This document shows positions 16,891-24,288 of a stretch of DNA of 47,504 nucleotides, in pieces. This DNA is from Rhodobacter capsulatus. Its GTDB lineage: Bacteria > Pseudomonadota > Alphaproteobacteria > Rhodobacterales > Rhodobacteraceae. The first letter of the stretch is position 1. Each line of letters begins with the position of its first letter. Where the stretch lies: contig NZ_SWJZ01000053.1 of the NCBI RefSeq assembly GCF_005144475.1, positions 1 to 47,504 of the forward strand, in the 5' to 3' direction. The notes beneath the pieces were generated by a model, which worked only from the letters and a program-made list of their open reading frames with translations, was not told the origin of the DNA and did no database searches. The translations under genes and the position numbers were made by a program.

Positions 16891-17666
16891 GCGATGTCTC
16901 GGCGGGTTTTGGAGATGAAACGGGCGAACACCTCGGTTTCGGGGTGATCGAAAAGCTTGTCGGGCGGGCCCTGTTCGGCGATCCGGCCTTCGTTGAGGAA
17001 GACAACCTCGGTCGAGACGTCGCGGGCGAAGGCCATCTCGTGGGTGACGACGATCATCGTGCGCCCCTCGGCGGCCAGATCCTGCATCACCTTGAGGACC
17101 TCGCCCACCAGTTCCGGGTCCAGCGCCGAAGTGGGTTCGTCAAACAGGATCACGTCGGGTTCCATCGCCAGCGCGCGGGCGATGGCCACGCGCTGCTGCT
17201 GCCCGCCCGAGAGCATCGCCGGGTAATGGTGCATCCGGTCGGCCAGACCGACGCGGGCCAGAAGCGCTTCGGCCAGATCGCGGGCCTCGGCCTTGGCCAT
17301 GCGCTTGACCTGCACCGGGCCTTCCATGACGTTTTCCAGAACGGTGCGATGGGTCCAGAGGTTGAACTGCTGAAACACCATGCCCAGATGGCGGCGCATC
17401 CGCTCGATCTGGCGCTGATCGCCGATGCGGCCGTTGCGGAAGACGATCTCCTCGCCATGCACGGCGACGGAACCCGAATTCGGAATTTCCAGACAGTTCA
17501 GGCAGCGCAGAAAGGTCGATTTGCCGGACCCCGAGGTGCCAAGGATCGAGATCACGTCATGGTTGCGCGCGCCAAGGGTGATGCCCTTGAGCACCTCCTG
17601 CGCGCCGAAGCTCTTGTGGATGTCCTGCGCGCTCAGCACCAGATCGGTTGCGGTTTTCGGGGGCAT
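16887..17666 (-). CDS. Polar amino acid ABC transporter ATPase, HisP/GlnQ type
   Basis: 259 residues. Walker A is GTSGSGKS, the Q-loop is VFQQFNLW, the signature is LSGGQQQRVAIARALAM, Walker B is VILFDEPTSALDP and the H-loop is VVTHEM. The insert around VFRNGRIGDQRQIERMRR after strand 3 is typical of the HisP/OccP branch serving basic or opine-type amino acids. It follows the permease genes with a 3-bp gap and overlaps the racemase gene by 4 bp. It energises the importer formed with the two permeases and the binding protein of the same operon. Confidence 0.95.
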   Translation of the reverse strand: MPPKTATDLVLSAQDIHKSFGAQEVLKGITLGARNHDVISILGTSGSGKSTFLRCLNCLEIPNSGSVAVHGEEIVFRNGRIGDQRQIERMRRHLGMVFQQFNLWTHRTVLENVMEGPVQVKRMAKAEARDLAEALLARVGLADRMHHYPAMLSGGQQQRVAIARALAMEPDVILFDEPTSALDPELVGEVLKVMQDLAAEGRTMIVVTHEMAFARDVSTEVVFLNEGRIAEQGPPDKLFDHPETEVFARFISKTRRDIA

Positions 17667-17669
17667 GGC

Positions 17670-18368
17670 TCAGTTTCCTTGCGTGCGGCGCATCGGGCGG
17701 GTCAGACGGCGTTCGACTTGCCGCCACAGAAAGACGAAGAGGACGGTGATCAGCAGATAAAGCGCGGCGGCTTCGAAATAGACGGAAAATTCGAAACTGC
17801 GCGAAAAGATCTGTCGCGTCCGTCCCATCAGGTCGAAGACGGTGACGATCGAGGCGAGCGCCGAGGCTTTCATCAGCAAGATCACCTCGTTGCCCAAAGC
17901 CGGCCAGGCGATGCGATAGGCATGGGGAAAGGTGACGCGGGCCAGCACCTGCGCCCGGGTCATGCCGATGGCGCGGGCGGCCTCGATCTCTCCGGGCGGC
18001 ACCGCCTGCAACCCGCCGCGCAGGATTTCGGTCTGATAGGCGCAGGAATTCAGCACGAAGACCAGCACGGCGCAGTTGAACGGATCGCGGAAAAACGACC
18101 ACAGCCCCAGCGCGGTCAGCTCGGCGCGGAATTGCCCCGAGCCGTAGAAGACCAGAAACAGCTGCGCCAGCAAGGGCGTGCCGCGCATGAAGGAGATGTA
18201 GATCCGCAACAGCACCTTGGCCGGGGTGGGGCCATCGAGGCGGATCAGCGCAAGGCCGGGCGAGAAGACGGCGGCCAGCGCGGCGCCAAGGCCGGTCAGC
18301 AGCAGCGTCGTTTCCAGGCCGTCGAGCAGTTTCGGCAGATTGGCGGAGAGGCTCTCGATCAGGCTCAT
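17670..18368 (-). CDS. Polar amino acid ABC transporter permease, HisM-like
   Basis: 232 residues from the ATG at 18368; an upstream extension would overlap the other permease gene. About five hydrophobic helices are visible. The EAA loop that contacts the ATPase reads EAARAIGMTRAQVLARVTFP. The frequent FMRGTPLLAQLFLVFYG motif of the HisMQ family is present near residues 60-78. It pairs with the second permease to form a heterodimeric channel in the inner membrane. Only one base separates it from the preceding gene, so the two must be co-expressed. Confidence 0.93.
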   Translation of the reverse strand: MSLIESLSANLPKLLDGLETTLLLTGLGAALAAVFSPGLALIRLDGPTPAKVLLRIYISFMRGTPLLAQLFLVFYGSGQFRAELTALGLWSFFRDPFNCAVLVFVLNSCAYQTEILRGGLQAVPPGEIEAARAIGMTRAQVLARVTFPHAYRIAWPALGNEVILLMKASALASIVTVFDLMGRTRQIFSRSFEFSVYFEAAALYLLITVLFVFLWRQVERRLTRPMRRTQGN

Positions 18369-18369
18369 C

Positions 18370-19080
18370 TCAGACCCTCCGCAGGCCGCGGTTCGCCCGC
18401 GCCTCAAGCCGCGCCAGCACCAGTTCCGACCCAAGGCACAGGCCCCAGTAGATCAGGCAGGCGGCCAGATAAAAGGTGAAGGGCTGTTTCGTCACGCCGA
18501 CCGCGACCTTGGTGGCCCGCATCAGATCATCGAGCGCAATGACCGAGACAAGCGCCGTATCTTTCAACAGGTTGAGCCAGAGGTTCCCCATGCCCGGCAG
18601 GGCAAAGCGCCACAATTGCGGCAGCTTGATGCGCCAGAACACCTGTCGCCCGGTCATGCCGATGGCGAGACCGGCAAGGATCTGCCCCTCGGGCACGGAT
18701 TGAAAGGCGCCGCGCAGCACCTCGGCGGCGAAGGCGGCAAAGACAAGGGCCAGCGCGATGACGCCCGCCGCGAAGGGCGGGAAATCGACCGCGCCGATCT
18801 GCGGGGCGAAGGCGTCCAAAAGCCGGTTCAGGCCAAGACCAAGCCCGTTGTAGACGATGAACAGCGTCAGGATTTCCGGCATCCCGCGCATCACCGTCGT
18901 GTAGCCCCAGCCCATCGCCCGCAGCCCGGGGCGGCGCGAGAGCGAGAGCGCCGCCACGAAAAAGCCCAGCAAAAGCCCCAGCGGCAGGGTGGCCGCCGCA
19001 AGTTGCAGCGTCACCCCAAGCCCCGCGAGGAGCTCGTCGCCCCAGCCTTGGGGGCCATATGAGAACAGCGTTTCCATCAT
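18370..19080 (-). CDS. Polar amino acid ABC transporter permease, HisQ-like
   Basis: 236 residues; two adjacent ATG codons (19080 and 19077) can start it. Five hydrophobic helices are visible, with the motif VMRGMPEILTLFIVYNG and an EAA-type loop (GLAIGMTGRQVFWRIKLPQ). It is a typical partner of the downstream HisM-like permease. It follows the binding-protein gene by 24 bp. The sequence cannot tell whether the substrate is a cationic amino acid, an opine or another polar amino acid. Confidence 0.93.
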   Translation of the reverse strand: MMETLFSYGPQGWGDELLAGLGVTLQLAAATLPLGLLLGFFVAALSLSRRPGLRAMGWGYTTVMRGMPEILTLFIVYNGLGLGLNRLLDAFAPQIGAVDFPPFAAGVIALALVFAAFAAEVLRGAFQSVPEGQILAGLAIGMTGRQVFWRIKLPQLWRFALPGMGNLWLNLLKDTALVSVIALDDLMRATKVAVGVTKQPFTFYLAACLIYWGLCLGSELVLARLEARANRGLRRV

Positions 19081-19104
19081 CTGCCGCCTCGGCCGGGGCC
19101 GTGA

Positions 19105-19881
19105 TCACTTCATCGAATAGATGTCGATCGAGAAGTATTTGTCGTTGATCTTCTTGTAGGTGCCGTCGGCGCGGATCTCGGCCAGGGCCTTGTTCAGCCG
19201 CTCGCGCAGCGCGTTGTCTTCCTGCCGCACGGCAATGCCCACGCCCTCGCCGACAAAGGCCGGATCGGTGATCGGCGCACCCGCCAGCTTGCAGCATTTG
19301 CCGTCTTCGGATTTCTCGACGAAATCAAGCAGCGGCAGCATGTCGCCCACCATCACGTCAAGCCGACCCGACGCCATGTCGAGGCTCGCCTCGTCCTGGG
19401 TCGGATAGAGCCGCACATCGGCATCCGGATACATCTTCACCGCATAATCGGCCTGCGTCGTGCCCGATTGCGCGCCGACGACCTTGCCCGACAGGGTCTC
19501 GTTCGAAAATTCGGAAATTTCGGAGTCTTTCGGCACGACATGGGTCATCGCCGCCATGTAATAGGGGTTGGTGAAGGCCACCTGCTGCTTGCGTTCCTCG
19601 GTGATGAACATCGAGGCGATGACGAAATCGTATTTCTGCGCGATTAGGCCGGGGATGATGCCGTCCCAATCCTGCGCCACCACCTCGCAGTCGGCGCCGA
19701 TGCGCTTGCACAGTTCCAGCCCGATATCGAGATCGAAGCCCGCGATCGTGCCGTCGGGCTGCACGAAGTTGAAGGGCGGATAGGCGCCCTCGGTGCCCAG
19801 CCGCAGTTTCTCGGCCTGCGCGGCGCCCGTCATCGCGACAAGGGCCAGCGTGCAGGCCAGAAGTTTCGAACGCAGTGTCAT
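19105..19881 (-). CDS. Periplasmic amino acid-binding protein, HisJ/ArgT type
   Basis: 258 residues. The signal peptide is MTLRSKLLACTLALVAMTGA, cut after AQA. The mature protein opens with the family hallmark LRLGTEGAYPPFNF and has the GFDLDIGLELCKRIGADCE segment that lines the ligand cleft. Further landmarks are SMFITEERKQQVAFTNPYY and GAQSGTTQADY. The acidic residues after the cleft resemble lysine/arginine/ornithine- or opine-binding members, but specificity is not provable here. A ribosome site (GGGGAAAG) sits upstream, 25 bp after the RpiR-type regulator gene, so regulator, importer and enzymes form one operon. Confidence 0.93.
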   Translation of the reverse strand: MTLRSKLLACTLALVAMTGAAQAEKLRLGTEGAYPPFNFVQPDGTIAGFDLDIGLELCKRIGADCEVVAQDWDGIIPGLIAQKYDFVIASMFITEERKQQVAFTNPYYMAAMTHVVPKDSEISEFSNETLSGKVVGAQSGTTQADYAVKMYPDADVRLYPTQDEASLDMASGRLDVMVGDMLPLLDFVEKSEDGKCCKLAGAPITDPAFVGEGVGIAVRQEDNALRERLNKALAEIRADGTYKKINDKYFSIDIYSMK

Positions 19882-19906
19882 GGTGTCTTTCCCCTGTTGG
19901 TGGTGG

Positions 19907-20737
19907 TCATTGCGCGACCGGTGTCAGCGGGTTGCCGACATGGCCGCTGAACGCGCCGTAAAGCCGCGCGATTTCATTCAGACGGGTCTCGGCGCCCTCG
20001 CCCAGCGCCAGAAAGATGTCGTTGATCAGAAGGTTGCCCAAAAGCGCCAGATGCGCGGTGGAATCCCAGAACTGGTTCACCTCGGTCGCCACGCTGAAGA
20101 CCTCGTCGGCGTGATCGGCGCCCCAGCTGCAATAGCGGTCGGTGAAAAGCGTCACCGCAATGCCCCGCGCCCGCGCCTCGCGCGCCAGAACCAGCGCCTG
20201 CCGGGCGTAACGACGCGCCTCGAAAATCGCCAGACAGGTGTCTTCGGGCGCGTCGGATTCGGCCAGAACCTCGGCGAAATTGCCCGTCGAAAGATCGACG
20301 CCTTGCACCCCGGGGCGGACATATTGCATCTGCGCGGCGAAATATTGCGCCAGACCGCGTTCGGTCTGGAAGCCCGCCACCAGCACCCGCCGGGTCCGGG
20401 CAAACCGCAAGGCCACCCGCTGCCAAGCCTCGGTCCGGGCCAGTTCGTAAACCCCCACCAGCCCGCCGATCTCGGCTTTCAGCCCCTGCGAGAGCCGTTC
20501 GTCGCGCTGATCCGAGGCACGGCGCAGCGCGTCCAGCCGGTCCTTGATCAGCCAGGGCTGATCGCCGATGTCATCGCGCAGATGGTCCTTGAGATCCTTG
20601 AAATTCGCATAGCCGATGGCGCGGCAGAACCGCCCGATGCTGACCTCGCTGACCTGAACCCTGGCCGCCAGCGTCGCCGCCGTCTCGAAGGGCAGGTCCT
20701 GAAACTGCGCCAGCATGAAATGCGCAATCGCCCGCAT
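19907..20737 (-). CDS. RpiR-type (HTH-SIS) transcriptional regulator
   Basis: 276 residues from the first ATG. The N-terminal HTH_6 segment includes ETAATLAARVQVSEVSIGRFCRAIGYANFKDLK. A SIS sugar-isomerase-like ligand domain spans about 110-250 (VLVAGFQTERGLAQYF, VTLFTDRYCSWGADHADE). The family's first helix appears to be encoded before this ATG (LRARLATAAETGSPS), with no ATG, GTG or TTG in that stretch. CTG codons at 20782 and 20806 are possible true starts, and the frame closes at a TGA just beyond. As first gene of the amino acid importer/racemase operon it is probably the local regulator; the inducer is unknown. Confidence 0.88.
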   Translation of the reverse strand: MRAIAHFMLAQFQDLPFETAATLAARVQVSEVSIGRFCRAIGYANFKDLKDHLRDDIGDQPWLIKDRLDALRRASDQRDERLSQGLKAEIGGLVGVYELARTEAWQRVALRFARTRRVLVAGFQTERGLAQYFAAQMQYVRPGVQGVDLSTGNFAEVLAESDAPEDTCLAIFEARRYARQALVLAREARARGIAVTLFTDRYCSWGADHADEVFSVATEVNQFWDSTAHLALLGNLLINDIFLALGEGAETRLNEIARLYGAFSGHVGNPLTPVAQ

Positions 20738-20840
20738 CGACGGCGAGCCGGTCTCGGCGGCCGTCGCAAGCCGCGCACGCAGGGGCTGTTGGTCGGTCTC
20801 GGTCAGGGTCGGCTCCGCGAATCAATGTCAGCTTTCTGTC

Positions 20841-21170
20841 ACAAAGACGTCGGTTGCATTTATCTTGCAAGCGCCAAGCCGGGACCGGGGCGGAAAAATC
20901 GCGCTCCGGCACGGCCTTTGCCGCGATTGCAGGCAGCGGCGCGCAAACGGGCGCCGCCTGCGAAACCCGATTTCCCGCGCAAGGCGAAGAATATCGCAAG
21001 CAGAGCAGGTTGACCTTCCGCCGCGCCGGTCCGATGCTCGCCGCGGGCTGCGGCGCGGCGCCCCTCGCGTCCGATCCCGCCGCAGGCCCCGACCGGGATG
21101 GTTTCCACCCCGCTTTTTCCGGCCCGCCGCACCGCAAGCGGCGCCCGGTCCGACACGAAAGGAACGGCAG
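20841..21170. other. Intergenic region between the divergent rpiR-type gene and moeA
   Basis: No convincing gene; the frames covering it have no family resemblance. The AT-richer part at about 20821-20875 probably holds the divergent promoters, but I cannot fix -10/-35 boxes. A GC-rich hairpin at 20929-20961 (GCAGGC...GCCTGC arms with a GCAAACG-like loop and one internal bulge) may lie in the moeA leader. I see no match to the Moco riboswitch that I could defend. Confidence 0.45.
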
Positions 21171-22415
21171 ATGCCCGCACTCGATCACCCGGCATCCGCG
21201 ATGCTCGACCTCGATTCCGCCCGCCGCCTGGCCTGCGGTCTGGTCGCGCCGATCGGCGACAGCGAAAGCCTCGATCTGGCGCAGGCGACGGGCCGCACCT
21301 CGGCCAGCAGCCTGCGCGCCGAGATCGCCCTGCCCCGCACCGCCCGCGCGGCGATGGACGGTTTTGCCCTGCGCACCGCCGATCTCGACGCCGGTCTGAC
21401 GCTGGCCGTCGCGGGCACGGTCGCGGCCGGGATGCAGGCGCCCCCCCTGCCCGAAGGCGCCGCGCTGCGCATCTTCACCGGCGCGCAGATCCCCGCGGGG
21501 GCGGATGCCGTCGTGCCGGTCGAAGAGGTGACCGAGACCGGCGCCGAGGTGCAGCTGACCGCCGCCCCCGCGCCGGGGTCGCATATCCGCGCCGTGGGCT
21601 CGGAACAGCCGGCGGGCGGGCTTTTGCTGCGCCGCGGCACCCGCCTTCGGGCGCATCACATCGGCCTTCTGGCCTCGAACGGCGTGGCCCGGGTCGAGGT
21701 CGTGCGCCGTCCGCGGCTGGCGATCCTATCCACCGGCGACGAGCTGCACCGGCCGGAGGCCGCAGGATCGGCGCGGGACACGATGCCGGATGTGAACCGG
21801 CCGATGCTGATCGCGCTGGCGCAAGGCGCGGGCGCCGAGGTCGACGATCACGGCATCCTGCCCGACGAGGCCGAGGCGACGGTGGCGAAATTCGCCAGCC
21901 TGCAGGGGCGCTATGATCTGATCGTGACCACCGGCGCGGTGTCGATGGGCGGGCGCGATCACCTGCGCCCGGCGCTGCTCGCGGCGGGGGGGCAGATCGA
22001 CGGCTGGAAAGTGGCGCTCAAACCCGGCAAGCCGGTGATGTTCGGCCGTCTGGGCACTGCGGCGGTGACCGGCCTGCCCGGCAATCCGTTCTCGGCGATG
22101 GTCGGCTTCACCCTCTTCGTCTCGGCGCAGATCGCCCGGCTGAAGGGCGCGGTTCCGGCGCCGCTGTTCCATTGCGCGGGGCGAGCTGGGTTCGACTGGA
22201 CCCGCAAGCCGGGCCGGGCCGAGATCTTCCCGATCCGGCTTGGGAACCGGGAAATCGACGGGTTGCCAGTGGTGCACCGTCTGGGCGAGGGCACCTCGGC
22301 CACGCTCTTTCCGCTGGCCGAGGCGGATGGTCTGGGCTTCGTATCAGCCGAGACCACCCGGGTCGGCGTCGGCACGCCGATCTGCTGGCAGACCTTCGAG
22401 GCCGGAGCCCGCTGA
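21171..22415 (+). CDS. moeA: Molybdopterin molybdenumtransferase MoeA
   Basis: 414 residues. ATG 21171 has AAAGGA eight bases upstream. MoeA inserts molybdate into adenylated molybdopterin in the cytoplasm to complete Moco. Conserved segments appear in order: PRTARAAMDGFAL (substrate-site region, family consensus SAMDGYA), TGAQIPAGADAVVPVEE, LLASNGVARVEV, ILSTGDELH, TTGAVSMGGRDHLRPAL and GLPGNPFSAMVGF. The length matches family members of about 400 residues. No other Moco gene is nearby. It ends 4 bp from the convergent histidine kinase gene. Confidence 0.95.
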   Translation: MPALDHPASAMLDLDSARRLACGLVAPIGDSESLDLAQATGRTSASSLRAEIALPRTARAAMDGFALRTADLDAGLTLAVAGTVAAGMQAPPLPEGAALRIFTGAQIPAGADAVVPVEEVTETGAEVQLTAAPAPGSHIRAVGSEQPAGGLLLRRGTRLRAHHIGLLASNGVARVEVVRRPRLAILSTGDELHRPEAAGSARDTMPDVNRPMLIALAQGAGAEVDDHGILPDEAEATVAKFASLQGRYDLIVTTGAVSMGGRDHLRPALLAAGGQIDGWKVALKPGKPVMFGRLGTAAVTGLPGNPFSAMVGFTLFVSAQIARLKGAVPAPLFHCAGRAGFDWTRKPGRAEIFPIRLGNREIDGLPVVHRLGEGTSATLFPLAEADGLGFVSAETTRVGVGTPICWQTFEAGAR

Positions 22416-22419
22416 GCGC

Positions 22420-24279
22420 TCAGCCCGCCGGGCGCACCCGCCCGGCCGAGGCCTCGGTCAGCGGCAGATCGAGGCAGGCCACCGCCCCCAGCCCCTTGCC
22501 GGGGCTGGTCAGCGTCACCGCGCCGCCCAGCGCCGAGAGCGTGTTGGCGCACCAATGCAACCCCAGCCCGCCGTGCTTGTCGGTGCGGGTGGAAAAGCCG
22601 CGCTCGAAGAGCCGCGCCCCGGTGGCGGCGTCAAAGCCGTCGCCATCATCGGCCAGCGTGACGCTGCAGCGCGCGCCGTCTTCGGACAGGGTCACGCCGA
22701 TCGCGATCCGGCCCTGCGCCCGGCCGCTGGCAGCGATCGCCTCGGTGGCGTTGACCACCAGATTTTCCAGGATCTGCGCCAGCAGAACCCGGTTGCCGCG
22801 CACCTGCAGCCCCGGCGGACAGTCGATCGACAGATCGATCTTCGGCCCCTCCACGAAGCGCGCCGCCGTCGCGGCCCGGCCCAACGCCCGCGTCAGATCG
22901 CAGGCCTCGTCGCGGTTCACCCGGGCGGGATCGCGCGGCGCCCGCATCGCCTCGAGCGCCTCGGTCAGGCAGCGCCCCGCCTCCTGCAACAGCGCCCGGG
23001 CCTCCGCCCCGCGCTGGTCCCGGTCGGCGTCAAGCGCCTCGAGATAGGCGACCAGGCGCTCTCGGCGGTCCGCGGCGGTCTGCGGATCGGCCAGTTCACG
23101 CCGCGCCCGCCCCGCCTCGGGCGGCAGGTCCGGGCGCAGATGACTTGCCAGATCAGCCAGGATCACCCGCACCGGGCTGAGACTGTTGCGCAGGTTGTGC
23201 AGCAGCCCGGTCGCATTCTGCTCGCGGCCGAGCGCAAAGGACTGTTCTGCATGAGAGAGCCGCAAGGCTTCGAGTTCCGAAGCCATCGCATTGAATTCCC
23301 ATTGCAAGGCGCCGATTTCATCGGTCCGCGGCGGGCCCTCGAACGGCACCAGCTCGCCCGCATGCCGGATCCGCACCACATGCTGACGAAAGGCGAGGAT
23401 CGGTGCCAGAACCTGCGTGGACAGCCGCCGCCCGAGCAGCGCCATCAGCGCCGCCAGCAGGCCCAGCAGCGCGACGACGGTCAGATCGCGCAGCCGTTCG
23501 CCCGCAGCGAGCACAAGCCGCGGCAGCTGAAAGCGCAGCATCGCCACCGGCGGGCCGTCCGCCATCGCAACGGGAACCGCGACATCCAGCAGATCGTCCG
23601 CGCCGAGCACCACCGGCACCGTCGAAAAATCCGAGAAATCAAGCCGGACCGGAACCTGCAGGGTCTTTGCCAGGGTCTCCGCCTCGATCAGATGCAGGAA
23701 GACCAGAACCCCCTCGGGCGTGCCCGACCCGTCGCTGCGCCGCACCGGGGCGCTGGCGACGGTGTAAAGGCGCCCGCCCTGCTGCCAATAGCCCGCCGAG
23801 GCGGTCTTGCCATCGCGCGAGGGCTGCAGCGCCATGGTATCGACATCGGCCAGGAAGGTGGCGGCCAGATCGGGGTCGGGCGCCTCGGTCTCGGGATCGA
23901 AACAGAAGGCGCGTTGTGCGGACCGGTCCAGCCGCACAAAGGCGGCACAGGAGATTTCGGCATTGACGAAGGAGATGGCGTTGATGTTGCGGTCTTCATA
24001 AGCGCGGTCGAAATTGCGCAGATAAAAGAAGGTCTCGTCCCAAAGCCCCCAGTCAAGCACATGCGCCTCGTTGGCGACAAGATCGGCACTCAGCGCCGCC
24101 CGGGCGCGGTCGACGTCCCGACCGATCTCGGCGCTTTCCAGCGTGCCGAAGCTGCTCTGGATCATCACGCCAAGCACCACGGCAAACAGCGTCGCCGCGC
24201 TGATGCCGATCGCCGTCAGCTCGAAGATCAGGGCGGCGCGGAGGCTTTTGGCGCGCAGTTTGGGCAGACGCAGGCGCAT
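22420..24279 (-). CDS. Membrane sensor histidine kinase with CHASE4 domain
   Basis: 619 residues. A transmembrane helix at about 17-40 precedes an extracytoplasmic CHASE4 sensor carrying its hallmark DWGLWDETFFYL. A second membrane helix lies near 262-285, followed by a HAMP-like linker. The phosphoacceptor is likely the His in LLHNLRNSLSPV near residue 359. The HATPase domain has an N-box LENLVVNATEAI near 503, DDGDGFD, and a G2-like GGLGLHW. The H-box differs from the common HELRxPL form, and a long Arg/Glu-rich segment separates it from the ATPase. The gene follows the REC-GGDEF-EAL gene by 9 bp, so that protein is its probable phosphorelay partner. Stimulus unknown. Confidence 0.92.
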   Translation of the reverse strand: MRLRLPKLRAKSLRAALIFELTAIGISAATLFAVVLGVMIQSSFGTLESAEIGRDVDRARAALSADLVANEAHVLDWGLWDETFFYLRNFDRAYEDRNINAISFVNAEISCAAFVRLDRSAQRAFCFDPETEAPDPDLAATFLADVDTMALQPSRDGKTASAGYWQQGGRLYTVASAPVRRSDGSGTPEGVLVFLHLIEAETLAKTLQVPVRLDFSDFSTVPVVLGADDLLDVAVPVAMADGPPVAMLRFQLPRLVLAAGERLRDLTVVALLGLLAALMALLGRRLSTQVLAPILAFRQHVVRIRHAGELVPFEGPPRTDEIGALQWEFNAMASELEALRLSHAEQSFALGREQNATGLLHNLRNSLSPVRVILADLASHLRPDLPPEAGRARRELADPQTAADRRERLVAYLEALDADRDQRGAEARALLQEAGRCLTEALEAMRAPRDPARVNRDEACDLTRALGRAATAARFVEGPKIDLSIDCPPGLQVRGNRVLLAQILENLVVNATEAIAASGRAQGRIAIGVTLSEDGARCSVTLADDGDGFDAATGARLFERGFSTRTDKHGGLGLHWCANTLSALGGAVTLTSPGKGLGAVACLDLPLTEASAGRVRPAG

Positions 24280-24288
24280 CGCGGCGCC

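Noticed and set aside
20854-21399. Plus-strand frame upstream of and overlapping moeA
   Set aside because: Starts in the intergenic region, runs out of frame through moeA, no ribosome site and no family resemblance.
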